5,168 nucleotides of DNA from Pseudomonadota bacterium (GCA_023390705.1 JAEWCI010000487.1:1-5168), one strand, 5' to 3'; counted from the stretch's first letter, positions 1-5,168 are shown. The notes: generated by a model not told the origin, from the sequence alone. Translations and numbers: made by a program.

Positions 1-25
1 CGGCCGGCGGTCTGAAGCCTCCCGA

Positions 26-58
26 GCCGGCCCCGAGGGGGACTCCCTGGGGGCCGGC
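26..58. terminator. Strong GC-rich hairpin downstream of nepR, possible terminator
   Basis: Bases 26-34 (GCCGGCCCC) and 50-58 (GGGGCCGGC) form a perfect 9-bp inverted repeat. After one mismatch (35/49) the stem continues through 36-39 with 45-48 plus a G-T pair at 40/44. It lies immediately beyond the nepR stop codon at 61-63, where a terminator for the leftward sigma-nepR unit would be expected. Neither side carries a clear T-run, so it is not a textbook intrinsic terminator. It could instead protect the transcript 3' end or serve two converging transcripts. The rest of positions 1-60 shows no gene. Confidence 0.45.
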
Positions 59-60
59 GC

Positions 61-324
61 CTATTTCCCGTCCCGGCGGGTGCTGCGGTCCTCTTCGATC
101 AACCGCAGCAATTCCGGTGGCAGCGGCTCCTGCGCCACGTTGTCGTAGAGCTGGTGCAAGCCACGCTGCAGCCAGAGATCGAAGGCGCGGTCAACGCCGC
201 TGCCTTCTTCCTCCTGCCGCGGTGGCTCTTCCTGCCGGTCGTTCCTGGTCTCGCCCATCGTGCCTATCGCCACGGACGAGGAAGCGGCAGGCCGTTCCAG
301 GACTGCCGCTGCGCTCCGTGTCAT
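61..324 (-). CDS. nepR: NepR-type anti-sigma factor of the general stress response
   Basis: This 87-residue protein carries the NepR signature in its C-terminal half. Residues 54-76 contain RGLHQLYDNVAQEPLPPELL, matching the family pattern L..LYd.vv.EPlP..l..LL. In known systems NepR binds and sequesters the EcfG sigma factor until phosphorylated PhyR takes it away; it acts in the cytoplasm. Residues 1-50 are a low-complexity lead (Ala/Ser first, then Arg/Gln/Glu) that makes it longer than the roughly 60 residues common in the family. An internal Met at residue 23 is an alternative start. I chose the first ATG because AGGGTGG precedes it, overlapping the stop region of the sigma gene 6 nt upstream, which implies translational coupling. 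The partner phyR lies in the same locus. The family is clear from the core motif; only the start is uncertain. Confidence 0.88.
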   Translation of the reverse strand: MTRSAAAVLERPAASSSVAIGTMGETRNDRQEEPPRQEEEGSGVDRAFDLWLQRGLHQLYDNVAQEPLPPELLRLIEEDRSTRRDGK

Positions 325-330
325 GCCACC

Positions 331-939
331 CTAGACTTCGGCGCGCGTCTCGCCAATGGTGGCCTGGTGGCCGGCCCTTGGCTGAGTCGTGGTGGTTGTG
401 GACTGGCGCTCCTCGCCCATCAGCCAGGTCTGCAACTGGCGGCGGGCGCGGAAAACGCGGCTCTTCGCTGTGCCGACGGCGCAACCCGTGGCAGCGGCTA
501 CCTCCTCATAGGAAAGCCCCTGCAGCACGACCATGAACAGCGCCTCGCGCTGATCCGTGGGCAGGCGGTTCAGGGCCCGGCCCAGTTCCTTCAGCACCAT
601 GCGGTCCTCATGCGCCGGACCGACCGCGAACGCCGACATCGGCAGATCCTCGATATCGGTGGTTTCGCGCTGCTTGCGCAGCGTGCTGATGAAGCGGTTG
701 CGCAGGATGCGGTGCATCCAGGCCGCGAAATTGGTGCCGGGGGTGAAGCTGTCCTGCGCCGCCAGCGCATTGGCCACAGCGTCCTGCACCAGATCCTCGG
801 CGGCCGCGCGGTTGCGGGTCAGCGCCAGCGCCTGCACCCGCAGCTTGGGGAGAAGTGCGATCAGTGCGCCATGGAAATCCATCTGCGGCTTCGCCGCGGT
901 GTTTTCCTGCTGCGCAACTTCCATCATCGAATGCATCAT
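331..939 (-). CDS. ECF sigma factor, EcfG-like, paired with nepR
   Basis: This 202-residue protein has the two-domain plan of ECF sigma factors. Sigma region 2 spans about residues 22-90, with AAAEDLVQDAVANAL and the core-binding/-10 segment NFAAWMHRILRN at 70-81. Region 4 spans about 116-172, with LNRLPTDQREALF, the helix-turn-helix LSYEEVAAATGCAVGTAKSR (142-161) and the RVFRARRQL end. A Thr/Gln-rich tail (180-202) follows region 4. It directs RNA polymerase to a dedicated promoter set. Its position 6 nt before nepR makes it the natural client of NepR, so it is a good candidate for the main stress sigma factor (EcfG, ECF15 type), but another EcfG-like sigma lies just upstream and I cannot say which is the true orthologue. 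The start is ambiguous: ATGs at 939, 936, 927 and 924. AAGGGG at 944-949 sits 4 nt from the first and 7 nt from the second, favouring 936 slightly. Confidence 0.9.
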   Translation of the reverse strand: MMHSMMEVAQQENTAAKPQMDFHGALIALLPKLRVQALALTRNRAAAEDLVQDAVANALAAQDSFTPGTNFAAWMHRILRNRFISTLRKQRETTDIEDLPMSAFAVGPAHEDRMVLKELGRALNRLPTDQREALFMVVLQGLSYEEVAAATGCAVGTAKSRVFRARRQLQTWLMGEERQSTTTTTQPRAGHQATIGETRAEV

Positions 940-943
940 TGGT

Positions 944-949
944 CCCCTT
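944..949 (-). promoter_or_regulatory. Ribosome binding site of the 331-939 sigma gene
   Basis: On the minus strand this reads AAGGGG. It lies 4 nt before the ATG at 939 and 7 nt before the adjacent in-frame ATG at 936, so the second ATG has the better spacing. The two candidates differ by one residue. Confidence 0.5.
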
Positions 950-1017
950 GATGTCGTGCTGATGAATGATCCCCGGCGGCTCGGGGTTGCATCGCGGCGG
1001 CGTCATGGGAACACAGG

Positions 1018-1044
1018 AACGCGAGAATCAGGGGACGAAGTTCT
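1018..1044 (-). promoter_or_regulatory. Weak candidate EcfG-type promoter before the 331-939 sigma gene
   Basis: Read on the minus strand, AGAAC (1040-1044) is followed after 18 nt by CGTT (1018-1021). The published alphaproteobacterial stress promoter is GGAAC, a 16-18 nt spacer, then CGTT, so this has one mismatch in the -35 element and a spacer at the long end. It straddles the 3' end of the upstream sigma gene and would give a leader of about 70 nt before 939. Autoregulation of the stress sigma gene is common, which makes the site plausible, but a match this short can arise by chance. Confidence 0.22.
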
Positions 1045-1543
1045 GCGCCAGCAGCTTGCGCGCCCGCGAAACACGGGCCTTCATCGTTCCGATGGGAACG
1101 TTGCAGATCCTCGCCGCTTCCTCATGCGAAAGCCCCTGCGCGCCCACCAGCAGCACTGCCTCGCGCAGCAGCGGCGGCAGCATTGCCAGGGCGCGGGTAA
1201 GGTCGCGCATGGCCCCGGGCGTCTCCTGCGTGGGCGCCATTGGCGGCGGTTCGGGGGTGTTCCGTAGCCTCGCTGCCTCGCGGCGTCGCAACCGCAACTG
1301 TTCATGGAAGGTGTTGCGTAGTACCGCAAGGCACCAGGCGCGCAGGTTGATTCCCTCCGCGCGGCCGTCCAGGCCACGCAGCGTGCGCAGCACCGCCTCC
1401 TGCACCAGATCGTCCGCTTCGGCGCGGGAGCCGGCAAGGTACCGCGCGAACGCACGGAGCTCCGGCAACAATTCCGCGAGCGCAGCGCGCAGTCCGCTAT
1501 CATTGGCTTGTTCGTTCACCCGCCCCCCAATATCAAGCGACAT
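1028..1543 (-). CDS. Second ECF sigma factor, EcfG-like, divergent from phyR
   Basis: This 171-residue protein is a minimal ECF sigma factor. Region 2 lies at about 19-88 (LRAFARYLAGS, ADDLVQEAVLRTL, INLRAWCLAVLRN). A Pro-rich linker covers 95-110. Region 4 lies at about 114-167, with LPPLLREAVLLVGAQGLSHE and the helix-turn-helix EEAARICNVPIGTMKARVSR. The run REAVLLVGAQG followed by EEAA closely resembles what I remember of EcfG proteins, at least as much as the neighbouring sigma does. It may therefore be EcfG itself, a paralogue sharing NepR, or a sigma controlled by something else. The ATG at 1543 lacks a clear Shine-Dalgarno sequence; a GTG at 1519 preceded by GGGGGG-rich sequence is an alternative that removes 8 residues. 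Its start is 45 nt from that of phyR on the opposite strand, so the two share a control region. The gap to the next sigma gene is 88 nt. Confidence 0.88.
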   Translation of the reverse strand: MSLDIGGRVNEQANDSGLRAALAELLPELRAFARYLAGSRAEADDLVQEAVLRTLRGLDGRAEGINLRAWCLAVLRNTFHEQLRLRRREAARLRNTPEPPPMAPTQETPGAMRDLTRALAMLPPLLREAVLLVGAQGLSHEEAARICNVPIGTMKARVSRARKLLAQNFVP

Positions 1544-1588
1544 GGTTCAGGACGAAGCCGTGAACTGCATCTTGAGGATGACAAGACG
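1544..1588. promoter_or_regulatory. Divergent control region between a sigma gene and phyR
   Basis: These 45 nt separate the two start codons, so promoters for at least one gene must overlap the coding start of the other. I looked for GGAAC with CGTT at 16-18 nt on both strands here and about 90 nt into the sigma gene, and found no convincing copy. No other operator-like inverted repeat stands out. That a shared regulatory region exists is inferred from the divergent layout only. Confidence 0.4.
1574..1578 (+). promoter_or_regulatory. Ribosome binding site that fixes the phyR start
   Basis: GAGGA lies 10 nt before the ATG at 1589. It supports that start over the in-frame ATG at 1508, which would add 27 unlikely residues and overlap the divergent sigma gene. 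Confidence 0.55.
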
Positions 1589-2347
1589 ATGAGCGGGATA
1601 GACCGCATGGCGCTGCTGCGGGCCCTGCCTTACGCGCGCCGGTATGCCCGTGCGCTCACCGGCAGTCAGCCGCGCGGCGATGCGCTGGTGGCGGATGCGC
1701 TGCGCCAGGTGCTTGCCGATGCCGAGGGCCGGACCCTGCCGGAAATCGAATATCGTCCTGCCCTCTATGCAGCCATCAGCAGCATCATGCGCGCGCAGGA
1801 GAGGACAAGCGATACACCGCCGGATATGGTGATGCCGCTTACCTCGCGGATGCTGCTGCTGCTGACCGCGCTGGAGGAGCAGCCGCTGGCCGCCGCTGCC
1901 GCCGCCGTCGGCGTGCCTCTGGAGGAAGCCGAATCGGCGCTCCACGCAGCGCGCGAGAGCCTGCGTTCCGGTGCCGCGGCGCGGGTGCTGATCATCGAGG
2001 ACGAGCCGATCATTGCGCTCGACATCCAGGAGCTGGTGGAGCGCTGCGGCCATAGCGTGGTCGGTATTGCCGCTTCCGAAGCGGAGGCGGTGGAACTTGC
2101 CCGGGCGGAAAGCCCCAGCCTGGTGCTGGCCGATATCAATCTCGGCGCCGGCGGGGATGGCGCCGCCGCGGTGGCCCGCATCCTGCAACATGTTATCGCG
2201 CCGGTCATCTTCGTCACGGCCTTCCCTGAGAGGCTGCTGACCGGGGAGGCGGTGGAACCTGCCTTCGTCATCACCAAGCCCTTCGACCCGACGACACTGG
2301 CGGTTGCCACTTACCAGGCCGTGACACGCGGTGTCAGGCCGTTGTGA
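1589..2347 (+). CDS. phyR: PhyR, response regulator with sigma-like anti-anti-sigma domain
   Basis: The protein has 252 residues, close to the usual PhyR length of about 260. The N-terminal half (about 5-127) is a sigma-like domain with degenerate region 2 (LPYARRYARALTGSQ) and region 4 (MLLLLTALEEQPLAAAAAAV through ARESL); it imitates a sigma factor and captures NepR. The C-terminal half (about 131-248) is a receiver: acidic pair E137-D138, phosphoacceptor D182 in LADINL, switch T210 in VIFVTAFPERLLTGE and K230 in ITKPF. The stretch TAFPERLLTG is typical of PhyR-type (FAT GUY) receivers. All residues needed for phosphorylation are present. Phosphorylation is expected to open the protein so that it removes NepR from the sigma factor. 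The cognate HWE/HisKA2 kinase is not in the window. The gene is divergent from the sigma-sigma-nepR group, as phyR commonly is from nepR-ecfG. Confidence 0.95.
   Translation: MSGIDRMALLRALPYARRYARALTGSQPRGDALVADALRQVLADAEGRTLPEIEYRPALYAAISSIMRAQERTSDTPPDMVMPLTSRMLLLLTALEEQPLAAAAAAVGVPLEEAESALHAARESLRSGAAARVLIIEDEPIIALDIQELVERCGHSVVGIAASEAEAVELARAESPSLVLADINLGAGGDGAAAVARILQHVIAPVIFVTAFPERLLTGEAVEPAFVITKPFDPTTLAVATYQAVTRGVRPL
2317..2340 (+). terminator. Hairpin at the 3' end of phyR, possible terminator
   Basis: TGACAC (2322-2327), loop GCG, and GTGTCA (2331-2336) form a perfect 6-bp stem. GGCC on each side (2317-2320 and 2337-2340) extends it to 10 bp with G2321 bulged. The second GGCC can alternatively pair with CGGCC at 2350-2354. 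The hairpin lies inside the last codons of phyR, ending 4 nt before the stop codon at 2345-2347. No T-run follows, so intrinsic termination is uncertain. Confidence 0.3.
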
Positions 2348-2446
2348 TCCGGCCGTGATTCCATGGCGGTAGCGGCGCGGATTCGTTAGGCAACCGCGCC
2401 GTTGGGTTGGCGTTCAGCGGACAGGAACGCGCAACGGAGCCTTTCG
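2348..2446. other. Intergenic gap between phyR and the DUF1328 gene
   Basis: These 99 nt hold no gene. A promoter for the downstream three-gene group would be expected here. I saw no clear GGAAC/CGTT stress promoter at correct spacing: the only GGAAC (around 2424) is too close to the start codon. No convincing sigma-70 pair was seen either. Confidence 0.4.
2436..2439 (+). promoter_or_regulatory. Ribosome binding site of the DUF1328 gene
   Basis: GGAG lies 7 nt before the ATG at 2447. This spacing supports the 54-residue form over the upstream in-frame TTG at 2402, whose extra 15 residues are polar and do not belong to the family. Confidence 0.6.
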
Positions 2447-2611
2447 ATGTTGTACTGGACCCTGATCTTCCTGGTGGTCGCGCTGGTCGCCGGGCTGTTC
2501 GGCTTTGGCGGCATTGCCTCGGCTTCGGCCGGTATCGCCAAGGTGCTGTTCGGCATCTTCCTGGTGCTGTTCCTGGCCTCGCTGATCTTCGGTGTCATCC
2601 GCGGCGCCTAG
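2447..2611 (+). CDS. DUF1328/YtjA-family small membrane protein
   Basis: This 54-residue protein consists almost entirely of two hydrophobic helices, about residues 3-25 (YWTLIFLVVALVAGLFGFGG) and 31-51 (AKVLFGIFLVLFLASLIFGV). They are joined by a short Ala/Ser/Gly turn (GGIASASAGI). Start MLYW, the FGFGGIA turn, the AK before helix 2 and the total length all fit the DUF1328 (YtjA) family of inner-membrane proteins, whose function is unknown. It opens a group of three same-strand genes: only 7 nt separate its stop from the next start. Its place next to phyR suggests a stress-linked envelope role, but that is inference from position. Confidence 0.85.
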   Translation: MLYWTLIFLVVALVAGLFGFGGIASASAGIAKVLFGIFLVLFLASLIFGVIRGA

Positions 2612-2618
2612 CACAGCC

Positions 2619-3314
2619 ATGCGGGGGGTATTGGGCGTATTGGCGGTGGCGATGGTGCTGCTGGGAACGCCCGTCCCGGCACAGCAGCCCGCGCCGGCGA
2701 ATGCGCCGCGGCGTGTGCCGGCCGATCTCTGGTTCGACCCGACTCAGTTGCCATCCTTCACGGGAACGGTTGAACGCTACCTGCTCAACCCCCGCGGCGA
2801 AGTCGATGCGCTGCTGTTCCGCGAAGGGCCGCAGGTGGTCTTCCCGCCCGATATCGCCGAGGCGGTCCGCCGTGCCGCGCCGCCAGGCCGGCCCTTGCAA
2901 CTCTGGGGCATCCGCGCCCGCAGTGCGCCGGTGATCACCATGCTGGCCTTCAGCCCGAATGGCGACACGACGCCAACGGTGGTGGACCGCTTCTACTGGC
3001 GCCTTGCCGGCCGCCAGGCGGCCGAACGTGCCACGTCCCTGCAGGTCAGCGGCACGGTGAAGGTGCCGTATTTCTCGCCCCAGGGCGAAGTGGCCGGCGC
3101 AATATTGGAGGACGGCACGGTGGTGCTGGTGCCGCAGGGCGCCGCCGAGGGCTTCCGTGATCTGCTCCGTCCTGGCGCCAGGCTGGCAGCCGAGGGCATG
3201 GGTCATGCCGGAGAGGAGGGCAAGGCGTTGCTCGCCAACCGGCTGGGTGAACGGCCCGATGCGCTCCGCGACGTGCCCGGCCCGGCCGAGGCACCGCCAC
3301 GGGCGCAGCCCTGA
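2619..3314 (+). CDS. Predicted secreted protein with two repeated domains, function unknown
   Basis: I do not recognise a named family for this 231-residue protein. Residues 1-21 look like a signal peptide (Arg at 2, hydrophobic LGVLAVAMVLLG, then TPVPAQQ with cleavage probably after A21), so it should be periplasmic or otherwise exported. The mature part contains two related units, 49-97 and 145-193, aligned without gaps at an offset of 96 residues and identical at 17 of 49 positions (GTV, P.GEV, G..V..P, AE..R, PG..L...G). Alternating hydrophobic positions with Gly/Pro turns suggest small beta-barrel domains, perhaps OB-fold-like as in periplasmic BOF proteins; this is a guess from pattern. 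There is no Cys, no visible catalytic motif, and a Pro/Ala-rich C-terminus. The ATG at 2619 was chosen because the signal peptide starts there; it lacks a clear Shine-Dalgarno sequence, so coupling to the gene 7 nt upstream is likely. A GTG at 2592 would only add a polar lead overlapping that gene. Confidence 0.75.
   Translation: MRGVLGVLAVAMVLLGTPVPAQQPAPANAPRRVPADLWFDPTQLPSFTGTVERYLLNPRGEVDALLFREGPQVVFPPDIAEAVRRAAPPGRPLQLWGIRARSAPVITMLAFSPNGDTTPTVVDRFYWRLAGRQAAERATSLQVSGTVKVPYFSPQGEVAGAILEDGTVVLVPQGAAEGFRDLLRPGARLAAEGMGHAGEEGKALLANRLGERPDALRDVPGPAEAPPRAQP
2763..2909 (+). repeat. First copy of an internal protein repeat
   Basis: This encodes residues 49-97 of the secreted protein at 2619-3314 (GTVERYLLNPRGEV through PLQLWG). 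It aligns without gaps to residues 145-193. The similarity is in protein rather than DNA, so the duplication is old. Confidence 0.6.
3051..3197 (+). repeat. Second copy of the internal protein repeat
   Basis: This encodes residues 145-193 of the same protein (GTVKVPYFSPQGEV through RLAAEG). It keeps the GTV, P.GEV, PG and terminal G positions of the first copy. Confidence 0.6.
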
Positions 3315-3325
3315 GCACCCCGGCG

Positions 3326-5168
3326 ATGGCCGATCCCCGCGAGCCCGAGGAGAACGGCGAGACAGCGCCGCGCGAGTCCTTCATGCGCCGCTTCTGGCGC
3401 ATGGCCTCCGGCTATTTCAATGGCGAGCAGCGCTGGTCGGCGCGCGGCCTGGCTGCCGGCGTGCTGGGGCTGACGTTGCTGCAGATCGCCATCCAGGTGC
3501 GCTTCAACATCTGGAACCGCGACTTCTTCAACGCGCTGGAAGCCCGCGACCGCAATGCCTTCTTCGGCCAGATGGGGCTGTTCATCATCCTGACAGTGGC
3601 CAGCATGTCCACCGCGGTGTTCCAGCTCTATGTGCGGCAGATGCTGCAACTGCACTGGCGGCGCTGGCTGGTGTTCCGCCTGCAGGGCCGCTGGCTGGAG
3701 CAGGGGCGCCACTACCAGCTGAATTTCCTGCCCGACGCCGCAGACAACCCGGACCAGCGGATCAGCGAGAACACCCGCTGGGCCACCGCCATGGCGGTGG
3801 ACATGGCTGTGGGCCTCATCACCTCGGTGCTGATGCTGGTTTCCTTCGTCGGCATCCTGTGGACGCTGTCGGGGCCGCTGCACATCGCGCTCGGCGCCAA
3901 TGAGTTCGACATCCCCGGCTACATGGTCTTCGCCGCGCTGATCTATGCCGGCATCGGCTCCGGCCTTACCTGGCTGATCGGCAGGCCGATGGTGGAGGCC
4001 AATATCCGCCGCAACGAGGCCGAGAGCGATCATCGCTTCGCCCTGGTGCGGCTGCGCGAGAGCAGCGAGGGCGTGGCGCTGATCCGTGGCGAGGCGGATG
4101 AGGAGCGCGGGCTGCGCCACGCCTTCGACCATGTCGTCACGGTGATGAAGGATCTGATGCGCAGCGAGCGCAACCTGATGTGGCTGACCTCGGCCTATGG
4201 CATGCTGCTGACGGTGTTCCCGATCCTGGTGGCCAGCCCGCGCTACTTCGCCGGCGCCATCACGCTTGGCGTGCTGATGCAGATCGCCTCCGCCTTCGGC
4301 CAGGTCACCACCAGCCTGAACTGGTTCGTGGACAACTTCCCCAAGCTGGCCGACTGGCGCAGCCATGTGGAGCGGGTGGTGGAGCTGGAGGACACGCTCG
4401 ACGCCGCCGATCAGCTGGAGAACGAGAGCGTCGTCACCATCCATGAAGGCAGGCTGCCGGATGGGCGCGAGGTGCTGGCCTTCAACAACCTGCAGATCGC
4501 GCATGTTGACGGCAATGTGGTGATCGGCGAGGCCAATGCCGAAATCCATGCCGGGGAGAAGGTGCTCATCGTCGGCGAGAGCGGTACCGGCAAGTCCACC
4601 CTGTTCCGTGCCATCGCCGGGCTATGGCCCTGGGGATCGGGCGAGATCCGCATCCCGCCGCGCGAGGGCATGATGTTCATGCCGCAGCGGCCCTATCTGC
4701 CGCTCGGCACCCTGCATGCCGCGGTGACATATCCCGCCCCGCCGCGCCGCTTCGCCGCGCGGGCGGTTGAAGCGGCGCTGCGCCGCTGCGGCCTGGAACA
4801 CCTGATCCCGCGTCTGGAGGAGGAGGAGCGCTGGGACCGCATCCTCTCGCTCGGTGAGCAGCAGCGCCTGGCCTTTGCCCGGCTGCTGCTGCACAAGCCG
4901 CGCTGGGTCTTCATGGACGAGGCGACGGCTGCGCTCGACGAGGGCAACCAGGATGTGATGATGCGGCTGTTCCGCGAGGAACTGGCCGAGAGCGCGCTGA
5001 TTTCCATCGGCCATCGTCCCGGGCTGGACGTTTATCACGACCGCACCCTGACCCTGGTGCGCACGGCCGAAGGCGCCCGGCTCACGGCACGGCGGCGGCG
5101 GCCCCGGCCCCCATCCCATCCCGGCGGAGGCGAACCGCTTGTGGCCACCGGCGCGGGCGGGCTGCGCC
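3326..5168 (+). CDS. ABC transporter permease/ATPase, YddA/SbmA-BacA/ABCD-like (3' end cut)
   Basis: At least 614 codons are open to the window edge with no stop, so the C-terminus is missing. It is a half-transporter. A membrane domain covers about residues 40-330, with helices near 40-58, 83-103, 155-181, 198-219, 284-303 and 311-328. It includes the EAA-like cytoplasmic segment EANIRRNEAESDHRFALVRL (224-243). The ATPase domain starts near 385: Walker A GESGTGKST (417-425, K423), Q-loop Q454 in MPQRPYLPLGTL, signature LSLGEQQR (507-514), Walker B RWVFMDE with catalytic E532, D-loop ALDE and H-loop H563. All catalytic residues are intact, so it should be active, probably as a homodimer in the inner membrane. 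LSLGE instead of LSGGQ and the membrane-domain style fit the COG4178 (YddA) group, related to SbmA/BacA and to peroxisomal ABCD transporters. The substrate cannot be read from sequence; relatives handle peptides, cobalamin or acyl compounds. The start lies 11 nt after the previous stop, without a clear Shine-Dalgarno sequence; Met20 (3383) is an alternative. An Arg/Pro/Gly-rich tail follows the ATPase (about 583 onward). Confidence 0.92.
   Translation, partial: MADPREPEENGETAPRESFMRRFWRMASGYFNGEQRWSARGLAAGVLGLTLLQIAIQVRFNIWNRDFFNALEARDRNAFFGQMGLFIILTVASMSTAVFQLYVRQMLQLHWRRWLVFRLQGRWLEQGRHYQLNFLPDAADNPDQRISENTRWATAMAVDMAVGLITSVLMLVSFVGILWTLSGPLHIALGANEFDIPGYMVFAALIYAGIGSGLTWLIGRPMVEANIRRNEAESDHRFALVRLRESSEGVALIRGEADEERGLRHAFDHVVTVMKDLMRSERNLMWLTSAYGMLLTVFPILVASPRYFAGAITLGVLMQIASAFGQVTTSLNWFVDNFPKLADWRSHVERVVELEDTLDAADQLENESVVTIHEGRLPDGREVLAFNNLQIAHVDGNVVIGEANAEIHAGEKVLIVGESGTGKSTLFRAIAGLWPWGSGEIRIPPREGMMFMPQRPYLPLGTLHAAVTYPAPPRRFAARAVEAALRRCGLEHLIPRLEEEERWDRILSLGEQQRLAFARLLLHKPRWVFMDEATAALDEGNQDVMMRLFREELAESALISIGHRPGLDVYHDRTLTLVRTAEGARLTARRRRPRPPSHPGGGEPLVATGAGGLR

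Noticed and set aside
154..951. Open frame of 265 codons on the plus strand over the left sigma and nepR genes
   Set aside because: It is antisense to two genes with clear family motifs. The translation shows no domain, only biased composition from high GC.
971..985. Short inverted repeat CCCCG-GCGGCT-CGGGG between the two sigma genes
   Set aside because: The stem is only 5 bp with no T-run; this is common by chance in such GC-rich DNA, so I did not call a terminator.
1508..1588. Longer start for phyR at the ATG at 1508
   Set aside because: It would add 27 residues unlike the PhyR N-terminus and overlap the divergent sigma gene. The ATG at 1589 has a GAGGA site.
1547..2310. Two long minus-strand frames across phyR
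   Set aside because: They overlap a gene with complete receiver and sigma-like motifs and show no recognisable domain themselves.
2424..2434. GGAAC just upstream of the DUF1328 gene as a -35 element
   Set aside because: It lies about 20 nt before the start codon, so a -10 element would fall within the coding start, and no CGTT occurs at 16-18 nt.
3203..4549. Open frame of 448 codons on the minus strand
   Set aside because: It is the complement of the ABC transporter gene. The translation is His/Gln/Ala-rich with no fold-like pattern, typical of the shadow of a GC-rich gene.

Overview
The window is GC-rich (about two-thirds G+C by eye), densely coding DNA. It carries the PhyR-NepR-sigma(EcfG) partner-switching module, which is known only as the general stress response core of Alphaproteobacteria, so the source is almost certainly an alphaproteobacterium. 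The high GC and protein style suggest the Acetobacteraceae/Rhodospirillales side (Roseomonas-like), but that narrower placement is inference.

Left part (61-1543, minus strand): three genes are read leftwards. They are a 171-codon ECF sigma factor (1028-1543), a second ECF sigma factor of 202 codons (331-939) and a NepR-type anti-sigma factor (61-324). The last two are only 6 nt apart. An 88-nt gap separates the two sigma genes. A strong GC-rich hairpin at 26-58 lies just beyond nepR.

Middle (1589-2347, plus strand): phyR is divergent from the first sigma gene, with only 45 nt between start codons. It encodes the usual fusion of a sigma-like domain (anti-sigma decoy) and a receiver domain, with all the phosphorylation residues in place. 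In the established model, phosphorylated PhyR binds NepR through its sigma-like domain and frees the sigma factor. The sensor kinase that would phosphorylate PhyR is not in the window.

Right part (2447-5168, plus strand): three closely packed genes follow a gap of about 100 nt. They encode a 54-residue DUF1328/YtjA-type double-spanning membrane protein, a predicted secreted protein of 231 residues built from two copies of a roughly 49-residue unit, and a large ABC transporter half-molecule (membrane domain plus ATPase, YddA/SbmA-BacA/ABCD-like) that runs off the right edge. Spacings of 7 and 11 nt suggest one transcript.

The left and middle parts form a regulatory hub; the right part looks like an envelope-related operon beside it. 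The unusual points are two sigma factors of the same general type in the stress locus, the sigma-then-nepR gene order, and the duplicated exported protein. No RNA genes, insertion sequences, CRISPR arrays or attachment sites were seen.
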